Part shown: positions 15,370-24,381 of the stretch, in pieces
How the letters are laid out: each line of letters starts with the position of its first letter
Numbering within the stretch: position 1 is the first letter of the stretch
Origin: Thalassobellus sediminis
GTDB lineage: Bacteria > Bacteroidota > Bacteroidia > Flavobacteriales > Flavobacteriaceae
DNA length: 64,000 nucleotides
Direction of reading: 5' to 3'
Assembly (NCBI RefSeq): GCF_044386045.1
Contig: NZ_JBISCD010000036.1
Coordinates: forward strand, 62,001-126,000
Notes under the pieces: model-generated
Told to the model about the DNA's origin: nothing
Database searches by the model: none
What the model saw: the letters and a program-made list of their open reading frames with translations, nothing else
Program-made: the position numbers and the translations under genes

Positions 15370-16299
15370 CTATTTAGTTATAGTTCTTGTGTAAATACCA
15401 AAATCAAGTTCATCACTTTGTATTGTCCCTAAATCAAAATCTAATAATTTTATAGAAACAGTTATAGTTCTTTTATAAGAGTTAGTAAGTAATGCGCCAG
15501 AAGAGAACGAATCTTTAGCGTTTTCTTCCAGATATCTTGGAATTTGTCTTTCTACTATAGTTTCATCAGTATCATTAAGAAGGTTAGAGTCGCTATTTTC
15601 ATCTTCATTTATGGTTAGTACACCATCACCATCATCATCATTATCTAAATAATTAGGAATACCATCTTCATCTGTATCTAAAGCATCGCTAATGTTTCCA
15701 TCACCATCTATATCTGGTTTTTCTAATGATGTTTTTACATTGTCATTATCATCATCTTCATCAATATAGTCAGGAATTCCATCTTCGTCTGTGTCTTGAG
15801 CATCTGTAAAATTACCATCACCATTAGGGTCTTGGTTTTCTAGTTCATTAGAAATACCATCACCATCATCATCAGTAAAAGTTGATAAAAAACTTACTTT
15901 GGCACCAGAAGCAGCGCTAAAATCACTTAGGATATTAGTGGCAGAACCAGGGATGTCTTGGCAAATTAAATCGCTAGGGTCACCATCATAAGTTCTGTAA
16001 TTAAAAACAATACTGGTGCCGTTAATAGTTAAAGTTCTTTCTGTATTAGCTTCTGTTGGGTTAAATATGGCTTCATTGGTTGTTGAATACGGAAATAAAA
16101 GAATCAATGATTCATATGGATCTTTACGAACATCAGACAAAACATAATTGTCTCCAGTAACAAATTTGTCAATATTTGCTTCACGACATAGCTCTAGAGT
16201 TTTGTCAAAATCAAATTCAACTGTAATAATATCGCCATCATCACAGGTGTATAAAGTTAGTAAACTTAAAGGAAGAAGAATATAAAATAACTTACGCAT
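15370..16299 (-). CDS. Lipoprotein with thrombospondin type 3-like calcium-binding repeats
   Basis: Surface lipoprotein. I choose the ATG at 16299 (MRKLFYILLPLSLLTLYTCD), which gives a proper lipoprotein signal with cysteine 19; the ATG at 16320 adds seven unneeded residues. After an N-terminal domain (about 20-140) come TSP3-like DxDxDG blocks around residues 141-245 (DDDGDGISN, DPNGDGN, DTDEDGIPDYIDEDDDND, DIDGDGN, DTDEDGIPNYLDNDDDGDG), expected to bind many calcium ions as an extended rod. The last 70 residues are beta-rich. Similar proteins in flavobacteria are sometimes predicted as FKBP-associated, but no FKBP domain is seen here. Role likely structural at the cell surface. Confidence 0.8.
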   Translation of the reverse strand: MRKLFYILLPLSLLTLYTCDDGDIITVEFDFDKTLELCREANIDKFVTGDNYVLSDVRKDPYESLILLFPYSTTNEAIFNPTEANTERTLTINGTSIVFNYRTYDGDPSDLICQDIPGSATNILSDFSAASGAKVSFLSTFTDDDGDGISNELENQDPNGDGNFTDAQDTDEDGIPDYIDEDDDNDNVKTSLEKPDIDGDGNISDALDTDEDGIPNYLDNDDDGDGVLTINEDENSDSNLLNDTDETIVERQIPRYLEENAKDSFSSGALLTNSYKRTITVSIKLLDFDLGTIQSDELDFGIYTRTITK

Positions 16300-16400
16300 T
16301 TGTATTTGGGTTTTAGGCAAAAATAAAGGAATTGTTATTTATAACGTAGGATATTAATAATAATTTTATTTCAAGTATTTTTGTGGTTTAAAAGAAATAG

Positions 16401-17540
16401 ATGAATCCAATATATTTTGATAATGCTGCTACCACTCAAATACGAGATGAGGTGATTAATGCGATGACGAAAGTTATGAGAAGTAATTACGGAAACGCTT
16501 CGTCTTCACATAGTTTTGGTAGGTCATCAAAAGTTTTAATTGAGAAATCAAGAAAGATTATTGCGAGTAGTTTAAATGTTTCTGCAGGTGAAATTGTGTT
16601 TACAGCAGGTGGTACAGAAGCTGATAATTTAATATTAAATAGTGCTGTTAGAGATTTAAATATTAAACACATTATAACTTCAAAAATTGAACATCATGCT
16701 GTTTTACACACTGTAGAGCAATTGCAAAAAGAATATGGAATTACTGTTAGTTATGTAAATATAGAAAAGAATGGAGATGTAGATTTTTTGCATTTAGAAA
16801 CTTTATTGCAAGCTGAAGAGAAAACACTAGTTAGCTTGATGCATATAAATAATGAAATAGGTAATATACTAGACATAAAACGTGTTGCCGATTTATGTAA
16901 AGCGAATGATGCTTTGTATCATACTGATGCTGTGCAATCTGTAGGGCATTATAAAATAGATTTGCAAGATATTCAAGTTGATTTTTTAGCGGCTGCTGCA
17001 CATAAATTTCATGGGCCAAAAGGTGTTGGGTTTGCTTTTGTTAGAAAAAATACTGGTTTAAAACCCCTTGTTTTTGGAGGCGATCAGGAGCGTGGACTTC
17101 GAGCAGGGACCGAAAGTGTACATAATATTGTGGGACTTGAAACGGCTTTAAAAATGGCTAATGATAATTTTGAAACAGAAGCTGCATACGTTAAAGAACT
17201 AAAACAATATTTTATAGATTCTGTTACTAAGTATATTCCTGAAGTAACTTTTAATGGACAGTCACATAATTTAGAAAAGAGTAGTTATGCCTTGGTAAAT
17301 GTATGTTTGCCTGTGCCTCCTGAAAAATCGGCGATGTTATTATTTCAGTTAGATTTAAAAGGAATTGCTTGTTCAAAAGGAAGTGCTTGCCAAAGTGGAA
17401 GCTCTCAAAACTCTCATGTTTTGACTGAAATTTTAACAGATGAAGACTTGCTTAAACCTTCTTTTCGTTTTTCTTTTAGTATTTATAATACTAAAGAAGA
17501 AGTAGATTACGTTGTTGATGTTTTGAAGGAGTTTATTTAG
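16401..17540 (+). CDS. Cysteine desulfurase (NifS/IscS-like class V aminotransferase)
   Basis: PLP enzyme that takes sulfur from cysteine for iron-sulfur clusters or tRNA thiolation. 379 residues. Seen: YFDNAATTQI at the N-terminus, HIITSKIEHHAVL with the PLP-stacking histidine, HTDAVQSVGHYKID, the PLP lysine in AAAHKFHGPKGVGFAFV (around 203-219) and the catalytic loop cysteine in CSKGSACQSGSSQNSHVL (around 332-350). The SACQSGS loop is the group I (NifS/IscS) type. No isc or suf genes are adjacent, so the specific acceptor is unknown. A downstream TonB receptor gene converges on it. Confidence 0.93.
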   Translation: MNPIYFDNAATTQIRDEVINAMTKVMRSNYGNASSSHSFGRSSKVLIEKSRKIIASSLNVSAGEIVFTAGGTEADNLILNSAVRDLNIKHIITSKIEHHAVLHTVEQLQKEYGITVSYVNIEKNGDVDFLHLETLLQAEEKTLVSLMHINNEIGNILDIKRVADLCKANDALYHTDAVQSVGHYKIDLQDIQVDFLAAAAHKFHGPKGVGFAFVRKNTGLKPLVFGGDQERGLRAGTESVHNIVGLETALKMANDNFETEAAYVKELKQYFIDSVTKYIPEVTFNGQSHNLEKSSYALVNVCLPVPPEKSAMLLFQLDLKGIACSKGSACQSGSSQNSHVLTEILTDEDLLKPSFRFSFSIYNTKEEVDYVVDVLKEFI

Positions 17541-17548
17541 TAATGTAA

Positions 17549-20011
17549 TTAAAACTTCATAGTAGTTCTTACGTTAAAAACCCGCGGTGTTAAGTAATTA
17601 GGAATGGCGTATTGACGCTTGCTATACACATCTCTTACCCATGTATTTGTAATAGAGTTTTGTGCATCAAACATGTTGAATATCTCAAAACCAAATGACA
17701 AGGCTTTAAAAGGTTTTTTCCAACCGCTTTTAAATTGTTTTTTGTCATCTACAATTACAAACTGTAACCCTAAATCGGCTCTTTTATAATCTGGGAGTCT
17801 GTTTTGATAATCGTAAGGATCTACATAACTAGGAGAGCCTCCAGGTAAACCTGTGTTATAAACCAAATTTAAATACATTTTCATATTTGGTACATTTGGC
17901 ACATAATCTTGAAATAAGGCGGCAAATTTTAAACGTTGATCTGTTGGTCGTGCAATATAACCTCTATTATCAATGTTTTCTTCGTTTTTTAAGTATCCAA
18001 AACTAAACCATGATTCTGTGCCTGGAACAAATTCACCATTCAATCTCATATCTAAGCCATAGGCACGTGCTTTTGCGTTGTTATTAGCACTGTATCTAAT
18101 TCGTACATTTTCAAGTGTATATGGGTTTACATCGGTTAGTCCTTTATAATAAAGCTCAGTTGTTAGTTTAAAAGGTCTATCCCACATTTTAAAACTATAA
18201 TCGTTTCCTAATACTATATGAAATGATTTTTGTGCTTTTACATTGGGTTGTACAACGCCATTAGCATCACGTAATTCTCTATAAAAAGGAGGTTGGTAAT
18301 ATAAACCAGTTGAAATTCTAAATAACATGTCTTTTTCCCAATAAGGTTTTATTGTGAATTGTGCACGCGGACTAAAAACGGTTTGGTTTGATGACGCAAT
18401 CTCATCGCCACTAACCGACCAGTTATGAACTCTAACACCTGCGTTATACCAAACATCACTGGTTCCTATTGTTGAGCGCTTACTCCATTGCGCATAAGCT
18501 TGTATTCTATTTATTTGTGTATTGTTTGTAGTGCGAACATTGTTAAACGCTTCTAATGGGCCGCTAAAAGGTATATAAGGTTGTTCATTTCTTAAAACTG
18601 TTTTTGGAGGCCTTATTGAAAATCCCGCCGAATCAATTTGTTCCCATTCAACTAAGCGATCGCGTATATCTTCATTAGTGTATTTAAGAGACCATTCAAT
18701 ACGATTTTTATCAATCTTTAAATGGCCTTTATGTTCAATGTTAGTTATAAGCGCGTCTAAGTCATTGCGACCATGATTTAATTGGCTTCCAATACCTTCA
18801 CTAAATTCAACTTCCCCTAAGTCTTCTTCACCAATATTGGTGTTTACTTCTCCAAGTCTGTATTGTGCTAAAATATCAAAATACTCTTCTTCTGTTGTGT
18901 GATAAGTTGATGTGATTAAATCAAGAGATAAATTCTCATTAGCAAAATAAGTACCTTTAAAAGCACCAAAAAGCGTTTGGTATTGATCTTTTTCTTGACC
19001 TTCGTAGAATATGAGTAATGCTATTGGTTCTGCCAGAGTTCCGAAATTAGTTTGTCTTGTTTGTGGTTGGTAGTTGTATTTATTTAAAGATGCATTTCCT
19101 AAAAAACTTAAATGAAATTTATTAGAAAATTTATAAGTAAAATACCCTTGAATATCTGCAAATGAAGGGTTGAAATTGGTCTCCGTTTCTTTGGCGTTAA
19201 CTAGTAAGCTATTATCGCGATAGCGAGCACCTACGATTGCTGAAAATTTTGAATCTTCACTTATGTTTTCAACAGAAAGACTACCTCCCAATAAGCTTAA
19301 ATCGGCATTAACTTCAAATTGATAAGGTGTTTTATATGTAATGTCTAAAACTGAAGATAATTTGTCTCCATATTTAGCTTGAAATCCTCCTGCTGAAAAA
19401 TCGACATTTTGTACCAAATCAGTGTTTACAAAACTTAATCCTTCTTGCTGTCCAGAACGTACTAAAAAAGGGCGGTATACTTCTATATCGTTAACGTATA
19501 CGAGGTTTTCATCATAGTTTCCACCTCGAACATTATATTGTGTGCTTAATTCATTATTATTACTAACACCAGGAAGTGATAATAGAAGATTTTCTACACC
19601 TGCATTTGCTCCTGGTATTTTACGTATAGTTTCAGGTTTAATTGTAATAATACCTTCAACGTCTTTTCTTCTTTTTCCCGAAATTATAACTGTGTTTATT
19701 TGTTCAACAGAGGTGCTCATAACTGGGTTAAACTCTATTGTTTCTCCATTTTTTAAACGAAAAGGACTAATAATTTTTTTAAATGCTATATGTGTAAATT
19801 CAACAGTTATATCTTGATTAGCAGGAATGTCAATGGTATAAAAACCATTAATATTGGTTACTGTTCCATCTGTTCCAGTTTTGATACTTACATTAGAAAT
19901 GGGGAAATTATCGACATCTAAAATAACACCTTGAATAGTGCCTGTTTGCGCATAACCAATATAAAATATTGATAAAAATAATATAGCGAAGAGTGAGAAT
20001 TTTGCTTTCAA
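17549..20011 (-). CDS. TonB-dependent outer-membrane receptor with CarboxypepD_reg-like domain
   Basis: Outer-membrane transporter for an unknown ligand, driven by TonB-ExbBD. An N-terminal signal peptide (KFSLFAILFLSIFYIGYAQ) is followed by a carboxypeptidase-regulatory-like domain (GTIQGVILDVDNFPISNVSI), a plug with TVIISGKRRKDVEGIITIKP and LSLPGVSNNNELSTQYNVRG, and a 22-strand beta-barrel ending in FNVRTTMKF with a terminal Phe. There is no SusD partner. The frame extends to an ATG at 20071, but that overlaps the upstream peptidase gene by 47 bases and spoils the signal peptide; the TTG at 20011 gives a good signal peptide and a 13-base gap, so it is preferred (821 codons including stop). 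Probably cotranscribed with the M23 gene. Confidence 0.9.
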   Translation of the reverse strand: MKAKFSLFAILFLSIFYIGYAQTGTIQGVILDVDNFPISNVSIKTGTDGTVTNINGFYTIDIPANQDITVEFTHIAFKKIISPFRLKNGETIEFNPVMSTSVEQINTVIISGKRRKDVEGIITIKPETIRKIPGANAGVENLLLSLPGVSNNNELSTQYNVRGGNYDENLVYVNDIEVYRPFLVRSGQQEGLSFVNTDLVQNVDFSAGGFQAKYGDKLSSVLDITYKTPYQFEVNADLSLLGGSLSVENISEDSKFSAIVGARYRDNSLLVNAKETETNFNPSFADIQGYFTYKFSNKFHLSFLGNASLNKYNYQPQTRQTNFGTLAEPIALLIFYEGQEKDQYQTLFGAFKGTYFANENLSLDLITSTYHTTEEEYFDILAQYRLGEVNTNIGEEDLGEVEFSEGIGSQLNHGRNDLDALITNIEHKGHLKIDKNRIEWSLKYTNEDIRDRLVEWEQIDSAGFSIRPPKTVLRNEQPYIPFSGPLEAFNNVRTTNNTQINRIQAYAQWSKRSTIGTSDVWYNAGVRVHNWSVSGDEIASSNQTVFSPRAQFTIKPYWEKDMLFRISTGLYYQPPFYRELRDANGVVQPNVKAQKSFHIVLGNDYSFKMWDRPFKLTTELYYKGLTDVNPYTLENVRIRYSANNNAKARAYGLDMRLNGEFVPGTESWFSFGYLKNEENIDNRGYIARPTDQRLKFAALFQDYVPNVPNMKMYLNLVYNTGLPGGSPSYVDPYDYQNRLPDYKRADLGLQFVIVDDKKQFKSGWKKPFKALSFGFEIFNMFDAQNSITNTWVRDVYSKRQYAIPNYLTPRVFNVRTTMKF

Positions 20012-20024
20012 TTGGTTTGTTGGT

Positions 20025-21710
20025 TTATTTTCTGTAAAATAACGCTTCAAAAGTAGAATTATTTCCAACATTATCAGTTAGAATTACTTTTAAATTATTT
20101 TTGGTATCGGTTATAACGTTATCATTAAAATCGTGAGTGAGTGTTTTTGTTTTATAATCGTACTCCATTAAGATCCATTTTCCATTAACAGTTGCTCTGT
20201 AATTAGAGATGCCTGAGCCTGTATCGTTAATTTTAATTTTTAAATAACGATACTTACTAAGCCATTGGCCGTTTTTAAAATTAATAGGAGTAATAGTAGG
20301 TTTTATAGTGTCTCTAGCAAGTGTGTATGTGCCAAGTATTTTTGTGTTAGTAGTTAAGAGGTTTTCTTTTCTTTTAGTAGTAGAATAAGTTGGGTACTTT
20401 TTGTAACCTACCAAACGCGCAATGTATAGTTTTTGTTTGTCTTCTTCATTGTATTTGCTAATGTCAAAAGTTATATTGAAACTTTTTTTTGCAGCAATCG
20501 TGTTTTTGTGAAGCGTTAGGGTGTCGTTTTTTACATCAAAATCTAAATAGAAATCATCATAAAATGTGTCTTTGTAAAAATCAACAGCAATATTTTCTTC
20601 TTTTAAATTAACTGCTTGATCGGTTTTAATAAAATAAGGTGTTATTTTTTTTGCTGTAGTTTCTGTAATACTGTTTTTTGAGCCTTTAATATTTATGGTT
20701 ACCCATGATGCATTATTTTTATAATCGGCTACTTTAATTTTATAAACCGAATAGGTGCTGTCTTCAATATTTAAGACTCCATTATTTATAACAGGTTTTA
20801 GTAAACTTAAAGGATTGTTTTTTTTGAATAATTTTTGAATGCGACGTTTTTTAGTTGTGTAAATTTCATAATCAATTAATTGATTAAGATGTCTCGTTTC
20901 AGCAAAAGAGAATTTTTTAAAGTCAATTTCAAAATTTCTATTACCGTTTACAAAGGTTTGAATATTGTAAACACCATTTGAATTTGCAGCTAAATTTTGT
21001 CTGTCAATTGTTTCAATACCAAAGCCAATGTTTCCATAAGCTTCTATGTTTTTTATTACATAATCGCCATTTTGTAATGGGATTAAGTTTAGCTTTTGTT
21101 TGGTGTTCGATTTGTTTATAAACGCATTATCGTCAAGAGGGTAGGCGTAAATTGATTTAATTACAGGAGCAATATCATCTTTTATATCAATTCCAAAAAG
21201 CATTGGGTTCATAGGTCGTTCAGCCTTATCTCTAATTTCAAAATGCAAATGAGGACCACCAGACCCACCCGAATTTCCACTATAAGCAACTAAACTGTCT
21301 TTTGATACGGGTAAGGTTTCTGCAGAAGGAAATAATTCTATTTGATAAGATTCCTTTTCATATTGATGCTTCTTAATATAAGCTTCAATTTCTGGTGCAA
21401 ATTTTTGTAAATGACCATAAACACTCGTATAGCCATTTGGGTGTGTTATGTATAAAGCTTTTCCGTATCCATAATGAGACACTTTTATGCGGCTAACATA
21501 ACCGTTTGCAATAGCTTTTACTTTTAAACCAACACGTTGCTGTGTTTTTATATCTAATCCAGAATGAAAATGGTTAGAACGTAACTCTGCAAAAGTACCA
21601 GAAAGTATGAGAGGTATTTCTAAAGGGTTGCTAAAATAATCTTGTGGATAATTGTTTTGAGCACTAGAAAGGGCTGTGAAAATTAAAAAAATAAAAAGAC
21701 TGAATCGCAT
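20025..21710 (-). CDS. Secreted M23-family metallopeptidase
   Basis: Periplasmic zinc endopeptidase expected to act on peptidoglycan cross-links. 561 residues, with a signal peptide (MRFSLFIFLIFTALSSAQ). The M23 lysostaphin-like domain comes early, about 40-175: NHFHSGLDIK gives the H-x3-D pair, and SGGSGGPHLHFEIRD the H-x-H zinc motif. The remaining 380 residues are beta-rich, probably Ig-like domains, without catalytic motifs. It precedes the TonB receptor gene in an apparent operon. Peptidase motif residues look complete, so it should be active rather than an EnvC-like regulator. Confidence 0.92.
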   Translation of the reverse strand: MRFSLFIFLIFTALSSAQNNYPQDYFSNPLEIPLILSGTFAELRSNHFHSGLDIKTQQRVGLKVKAIANGYVSRIKVSHYGYGKALYITHPNGYTSVYGHLQKFAPEIEAYIKKHQYEKESYQIELFPSAETLPVSKDSLVAYSGNSGGSGGPHLHFEIRDKAERPMNPMLFGIDIKDDIAPVIKSIYAYPLDDNAFINKSNTKQKLNLIPLQNGDYVIKNIEAYGNIGFGIETIDRQNLAANSNGVYNIQTFVNGNRNFEIDFKKFSFAETRHLNQLIDYEIYTTKKRRIQKLFKKNNPLSLLKPVINNGVLNIEDSTYSVYKIKVADYKNNASWVTINIKGSKNSITETTAKKITPYFIKTDQAVNLKEENIAVDFYKDTFYDDFYLDFDVKNDTLTLHKNTIAAKKSFNITFDISKYNEEDKQKLYIARLVGYKKYPTYSTTKRKENLLTTNTKILGTYTLARDTIKPTITPINFKNGQWLSKYRYLKIKINDTGSGISNYRATVNGKWILMEYDYKTKTLTHDFNDNVITDTKNNLKVILTDNVGNNSTFEALFYRK

Positions 21711-21831
21711 AGGTAAGTATTGGTGCTAAAATATTAATTAGATATGAGAACGCAAAGAATAAAACAAAAATGAAGCCATTGTATTGAGTATGAGTAATAA
21801 TACTCTAATTTGAAATTTTATGAAAAAACAA

Positions 21832-21862
21832 TTGTAATTTATCATTAGGTATGTTAACTTTG
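21832..21862 (+). promoter_or_regulatory. Flavobacterial sigma-A promoter for the zapA cluster
   Basis: TTG at 21832-21834 and an exact TAnnTTTG element (TAACTTTG, 21855-21862) 20 bases further on match the -33/-7 consensus known for Flavobacterium/Bacteroides. The start codon of the coiled-coil gene follows 24 bases later. Confidence 0.65.
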
Positions 21863-21886
21863 TGATATAAGTATTGAAATTTGTAA

Positions 21887-22177
21887 ATGAGTAATATTGA
21901 AGATATTGTAGATTCTTTAGAAAACAAAATTAGCAAAGTATTACAGAAACTAGAGCTTTTAAAGCAAGCTAATTTAAAATTAACTGAAGAATTAGAAGTT
22001 TCAAAAAAAGAAATTTATAACCAAAAATTGCATATAGCAACTTGGGAAGAAAAGTATGAAGCTCTTAAAATCGCAAATTCAATACTAGGTAGTGACGATA
22101 ATAAAAGAGATACTAAGCTTAAAATAAACGCATTAATTAGAGATATAGATCATTGTATTGGTCAACTTTCTGAATAA
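21887..22177 (+). CDS. Coiled-coil protein upstream of zapA (ZapB-like?)
   Basis: Cytoplasmic protein of 96 residues. Residues 5-65 form one long heptad-rich coiled coil (IVDSLENKISKVLQKLELLK and on), followed by a conserved-looking C-terminal piece (DTKLKINALIRDIDHCIGQL). It begins the operon with zapA, 15 bases upstream of it. Size, coiled coil and position recall the small division protein ZapB, a ZapA partner in gamma-proteobacteria, but I see no direct sequence homology and the link is inference. Its own promoter lies just upstream. Confidence 0.75.
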   Translation: MSNIEDIVDSLENKISKVLQKLELLKQANLKLTEELEVSKKEIYNQKLHIATWEEKYEALKIANSILGSDDNKRDTKLKINALIRDIDHCIGQLSE

Positions 22178-22192
22178 GGCAACATAAATTCA

Positions 22193-22486
22193 ATGTCAGA
22201 AAAGCTTAAAATAAAGTTGTCAATAGGTAATAGGGTATATCCTTTAACTATTGAAGCGAGTCAAGAGGAAGGACTTCGTAAAGCGGCTAAAAACATTGAA
22301 GCTATGATAAAACAATTTGAGCAAAGTTATTCTGTTCGAGATAAACAAGATGTTTTAGCCATGTGTGCTTTACAATTTGCATCTCAAGTAGAACAGAAGT
22401 CTATAGATAAAGCAAATGTAAATGAACATGTTGAAGAAAAGCTCAATGCTTTAAATGATTTGTTGCATTCTTATTTAGTCTCTTAA
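22193..22486 (+). CDS. zapA: Cell division protein ZapA
   Basis: FtsZ-ring stabilising protein of 97 residues. It has the ZapA fold layout: an N-terminal beta sheet (KLKIKLSIGNRVYPLTIEAS), the conserved E-E-G-L-R-K-A-A helix and the D-V-L-A-M-C-A-L-Q-F helix leading into a C-terminal coiled coil that dimerises. It lies between a coiled-coil gene and a candidate 6S-type RNA; zapA next to 6S RNA is a known arrangement in other phyla. Cytoplasmic, at midcell. Confidence 0.9.
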   Translation: MSEKLKIKLSIGNRVYPLTIEASQEEGLRKAAKNIEAMIKQFEQSYSVRDKQDVLAMCALQFASQVEQKSIDKANVNEHVEEKLNALNDLLHSYLVS

Positions 22487-22507
22487 AACGTTCTTTAAAT
22501 AAACTAA

Positions 22508-22682
22508 AAGTTACTGCCTACATTGGTTATTTTTTTTGATAAACTCAACGTTAATTCTTTAAAAAGGGTGAGTTTAAGTTGTAAAAGCACGCTGCCTTGA
22601 GCAGATCCTTGATCAGCTTGTTAGCCCTAAACTTGTTTTTAAGGAGTTTATACAAAACTTTAAGCTGGTGTAGGCTTTTTTT
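22508..22682 (+). ncRNA. ssrS: 6S RNA-like structured RNA (6S-Flavo candidate)
   Basis: Structured non-coding RNA of about 175 nt between zapA and rny. Its ends pair (GCCTACA 22516-22522 with TGTAGGC 22669-22675) and are followed by a T-run as in a terminator. Inside are AAACTCA (22541-22547) with TGAGTTT (22569-22575), and CTGC (22592-22595) with GCAG (22601-22604), leaving a rod with a central bubble like 6S RNA, which mimics an open promoter and binds RNA polymerase. Rfam has a 6S-Flavo family in flavobacteria, and this locus fits what I recall; a covariance search was not possible here. Confidence 0.6.
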
Positions 22683-22705
22683 ATATATACAATTAATAAA
22701 ATACG

Positions 22706-24280
22706 ATGGATAACTCAATTATATTTGCATTAGGAGGTGTTGCTTTAGGGCTAATTATTGGCTTTATTATAGCAAAAACTCTTGAAAAGAATAATGCTTC
22801 AAAACTTGTAAAAGAAGCAAAGAAAAATGCCGCTTTAATACTTAAAGAAGCAAATAGCGAAGGCGAATCAATTAAAAAAGATAAGATACTTCAAGCTAAA
22901 GAAAAATTTTTAGAGCTTAAGTCAGAACATGAAAAAGTAATTCTTTCTCGTGACAAAAAAATGGCTGAAGCAGAAAAACGTACTCGTGATAAAGAGTCAC
23001 AAGTTTCTAGTGAATTATCAAAAACATCTAAACTTAATCAAAGTTTAGATAGTAAGATTAAGGACTATGATCATAGAATAGATGTACTTGAAAAGAAGCA
23101 AGAAGAAATAGATAAACTTCATAAAAATCAAGTACAGCAATTAGAAGTTATTTCTAGTCTTTCTGCAGAAGAAGCGAAAGAGCAATTAGTAGAATCTTTA
23201 AAGGGTGAAGCTAAAAATGATGCCATGGCATTTGTTCAAAGTTCATTAGAGGAAGCTAAATTGACAGCAGAGCAAGATGCTAAGAAGATTATTATTAACA
23301 CCATTCAGCGTATAGGAACAGAAGAGGCGGTAGATAACTGTGTGTCTGTTTTTAATATAGAATCTGATGATGTAAAAGGACGTATTATTGGTCGTGAAGG
23401 ACGAAATATTCGTGCTATTGAAGCTGCTACTGGTGTTGAGATTATTGTTGATGATACACCTGAGGCTATTATCTTGTCTTGTTTTGATTCTGTGCGAAGA
23501 GAAATTGCTCGTTTGTCATTACACAAATTAGTAACTGATGGTAGAATTCACCCAGCAAGAATTGAGGAAGTTGTTAAAAAGACTCAAAAACAAATAGAAC
23601 AGGAGATTATTGAAGTTGGTAAACGTACCGTTATAGATTTAGGAATTCATAATTTACATCCAGAACTTATTAAGATGGTTGGGCGTATGAAGTATCGTTC
23701 TTCTTATGGGCAAAATTTGTTGCAGCACTCGCGTGAAGTAGCTAAACTTTGTGGTGTTATGGCGGCTGAATTAGGTTTAAATCCAAAATTAGCAAAACGT
23801 GCAGGATTATTGCATGATATAGGTAAAGTGCCAGATGCAGAAGCAGATATGGAAACTCCTCATGCTATTTTAGGAATGCAATGGGCAGAAAAATATAATG
23901 AAAAAGCTGATGTTTGTAATGCTATTGGAGCTCACCATGATGAAGTAGAAATGAAATCATTAATAGCACCAATTATTCAAGTTTGTGATGCTATTTCAGG
24001 AGCTCGTCCAGGAGCTCGTCGTCAAGTTTTAGATAGTTACATACAACGTTTAAAGGATTTAGAAGATATTGCTTTTGGATTTACAGGCGTTAAAAAAGCT
24101 TATGCTATTCAAGCGGGTAGAGAACTTCGCGTTATTGTAGAAAGTGAAAAAGTAGATGATCAAAAAGCTGCCGATTTATCATTTAGTATTTCTCAAAAGG
24201 TACAAACGGATATGACTTATCCAGGACAAGTTAAAGTAACTGTTATTAGAGAAACTAGAGCGGTAAATATTGCTAAGTAA
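22706..24280 (+). CDS. rny: Ribonuclease Y
   Basis: Membrane-anchored endoribonuclease that starts mRNA decay. 524 residues in the usual order: N-terminal transmembrane helix ([20 protein letters not shown]), long coiled coil (about 30-200), KH RNA-binding domain (about 210-275, with [20 protein letters not shown]), HD domain (about 335-430) with [13 protein letters not shown], the metal-binding [12 protein letters not shown] and [10 protein letters not shown], and a C-terminal domain. All HD residues are present. It follows the candidate 6S RNA by 23 bases and is followed by a perfect hairpin terminator. Confidence 0.96.
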   Translation: MDNSIIFALGGVALGLIIGFIIAKTLEKNNASKLVKEAKKNAALILKEANSEGESIKKDKILQAKEKFLELKSEHEKVILSRDKKMAEAEKRTRDKESQVSSELSKTSKLNQSLDSKIKDYDHRIDVLEKKQEEIDKLHKNQVQQLEVISSLSAEEAKEQLVESLKGEAKNDAMAFVQSSLEEAKLTAEQDAKKIIINTIQRIGTEEAVDNCVSVFNIESDDVKGRIIGREGRNIRAIEAATGVEIIVDDTPEAIILSCFDSVRREIARLSLHKLVTDGRIHPARIEEVVKKTQKQIEQEIIEVGKRTVIDLGIHNLHPELIKMVGRMKYRSSYGQNLLQHSREVAKLCGVMAAELGLNPKLAKRAGLLHDIGKVPDAEADMETPHAILGMQWAEKYNEKADVCNAIGAHHDEVEMKSLIAPIIQVCDAISGARPGARRQVLDSYIQRLKDLEDIAFGFTGVKKAYAIQAGRELRVIVESEKVDDQKAADLSFSISQKVQTDMTYPGQVKVTVIRETRAVNIAK

Positions 24281-24309
24281 AATTCCTGCGAAGGCAGGAA
24301 TCTCATTAA
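24281..24309. repeat. Short palindromic repeat copy
   Basis: AATTCCTGCGAAGGCAGGAA then TCTCATTAA. It is the clearest copy of the family also at 1414-1436, 2547-2575 and 33144-33172, and starts directly after the rny stop codon. Confidence 0.7.
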
Positions 24310-24326
24310 GAGAAACATTAAGTGTT

Positions 24327-24366
24327 AAAACTAAAAAATCCAGCGTCAGCTGGATTTTTTAGTTTT
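24327..24366. terminator. Bidirectional intrinsic terminator between rny and xerD
   Basis: A perfect 18-bp stem, 24327-24344 with 24349-24366, and loop GTCA. Both arms end in A/T runs, so it can stop transcription from rny (plus) and xerD (minus). Confidence 0.9.
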
Positions 24367-24381
24367 ATTGTAACTTCTAAC

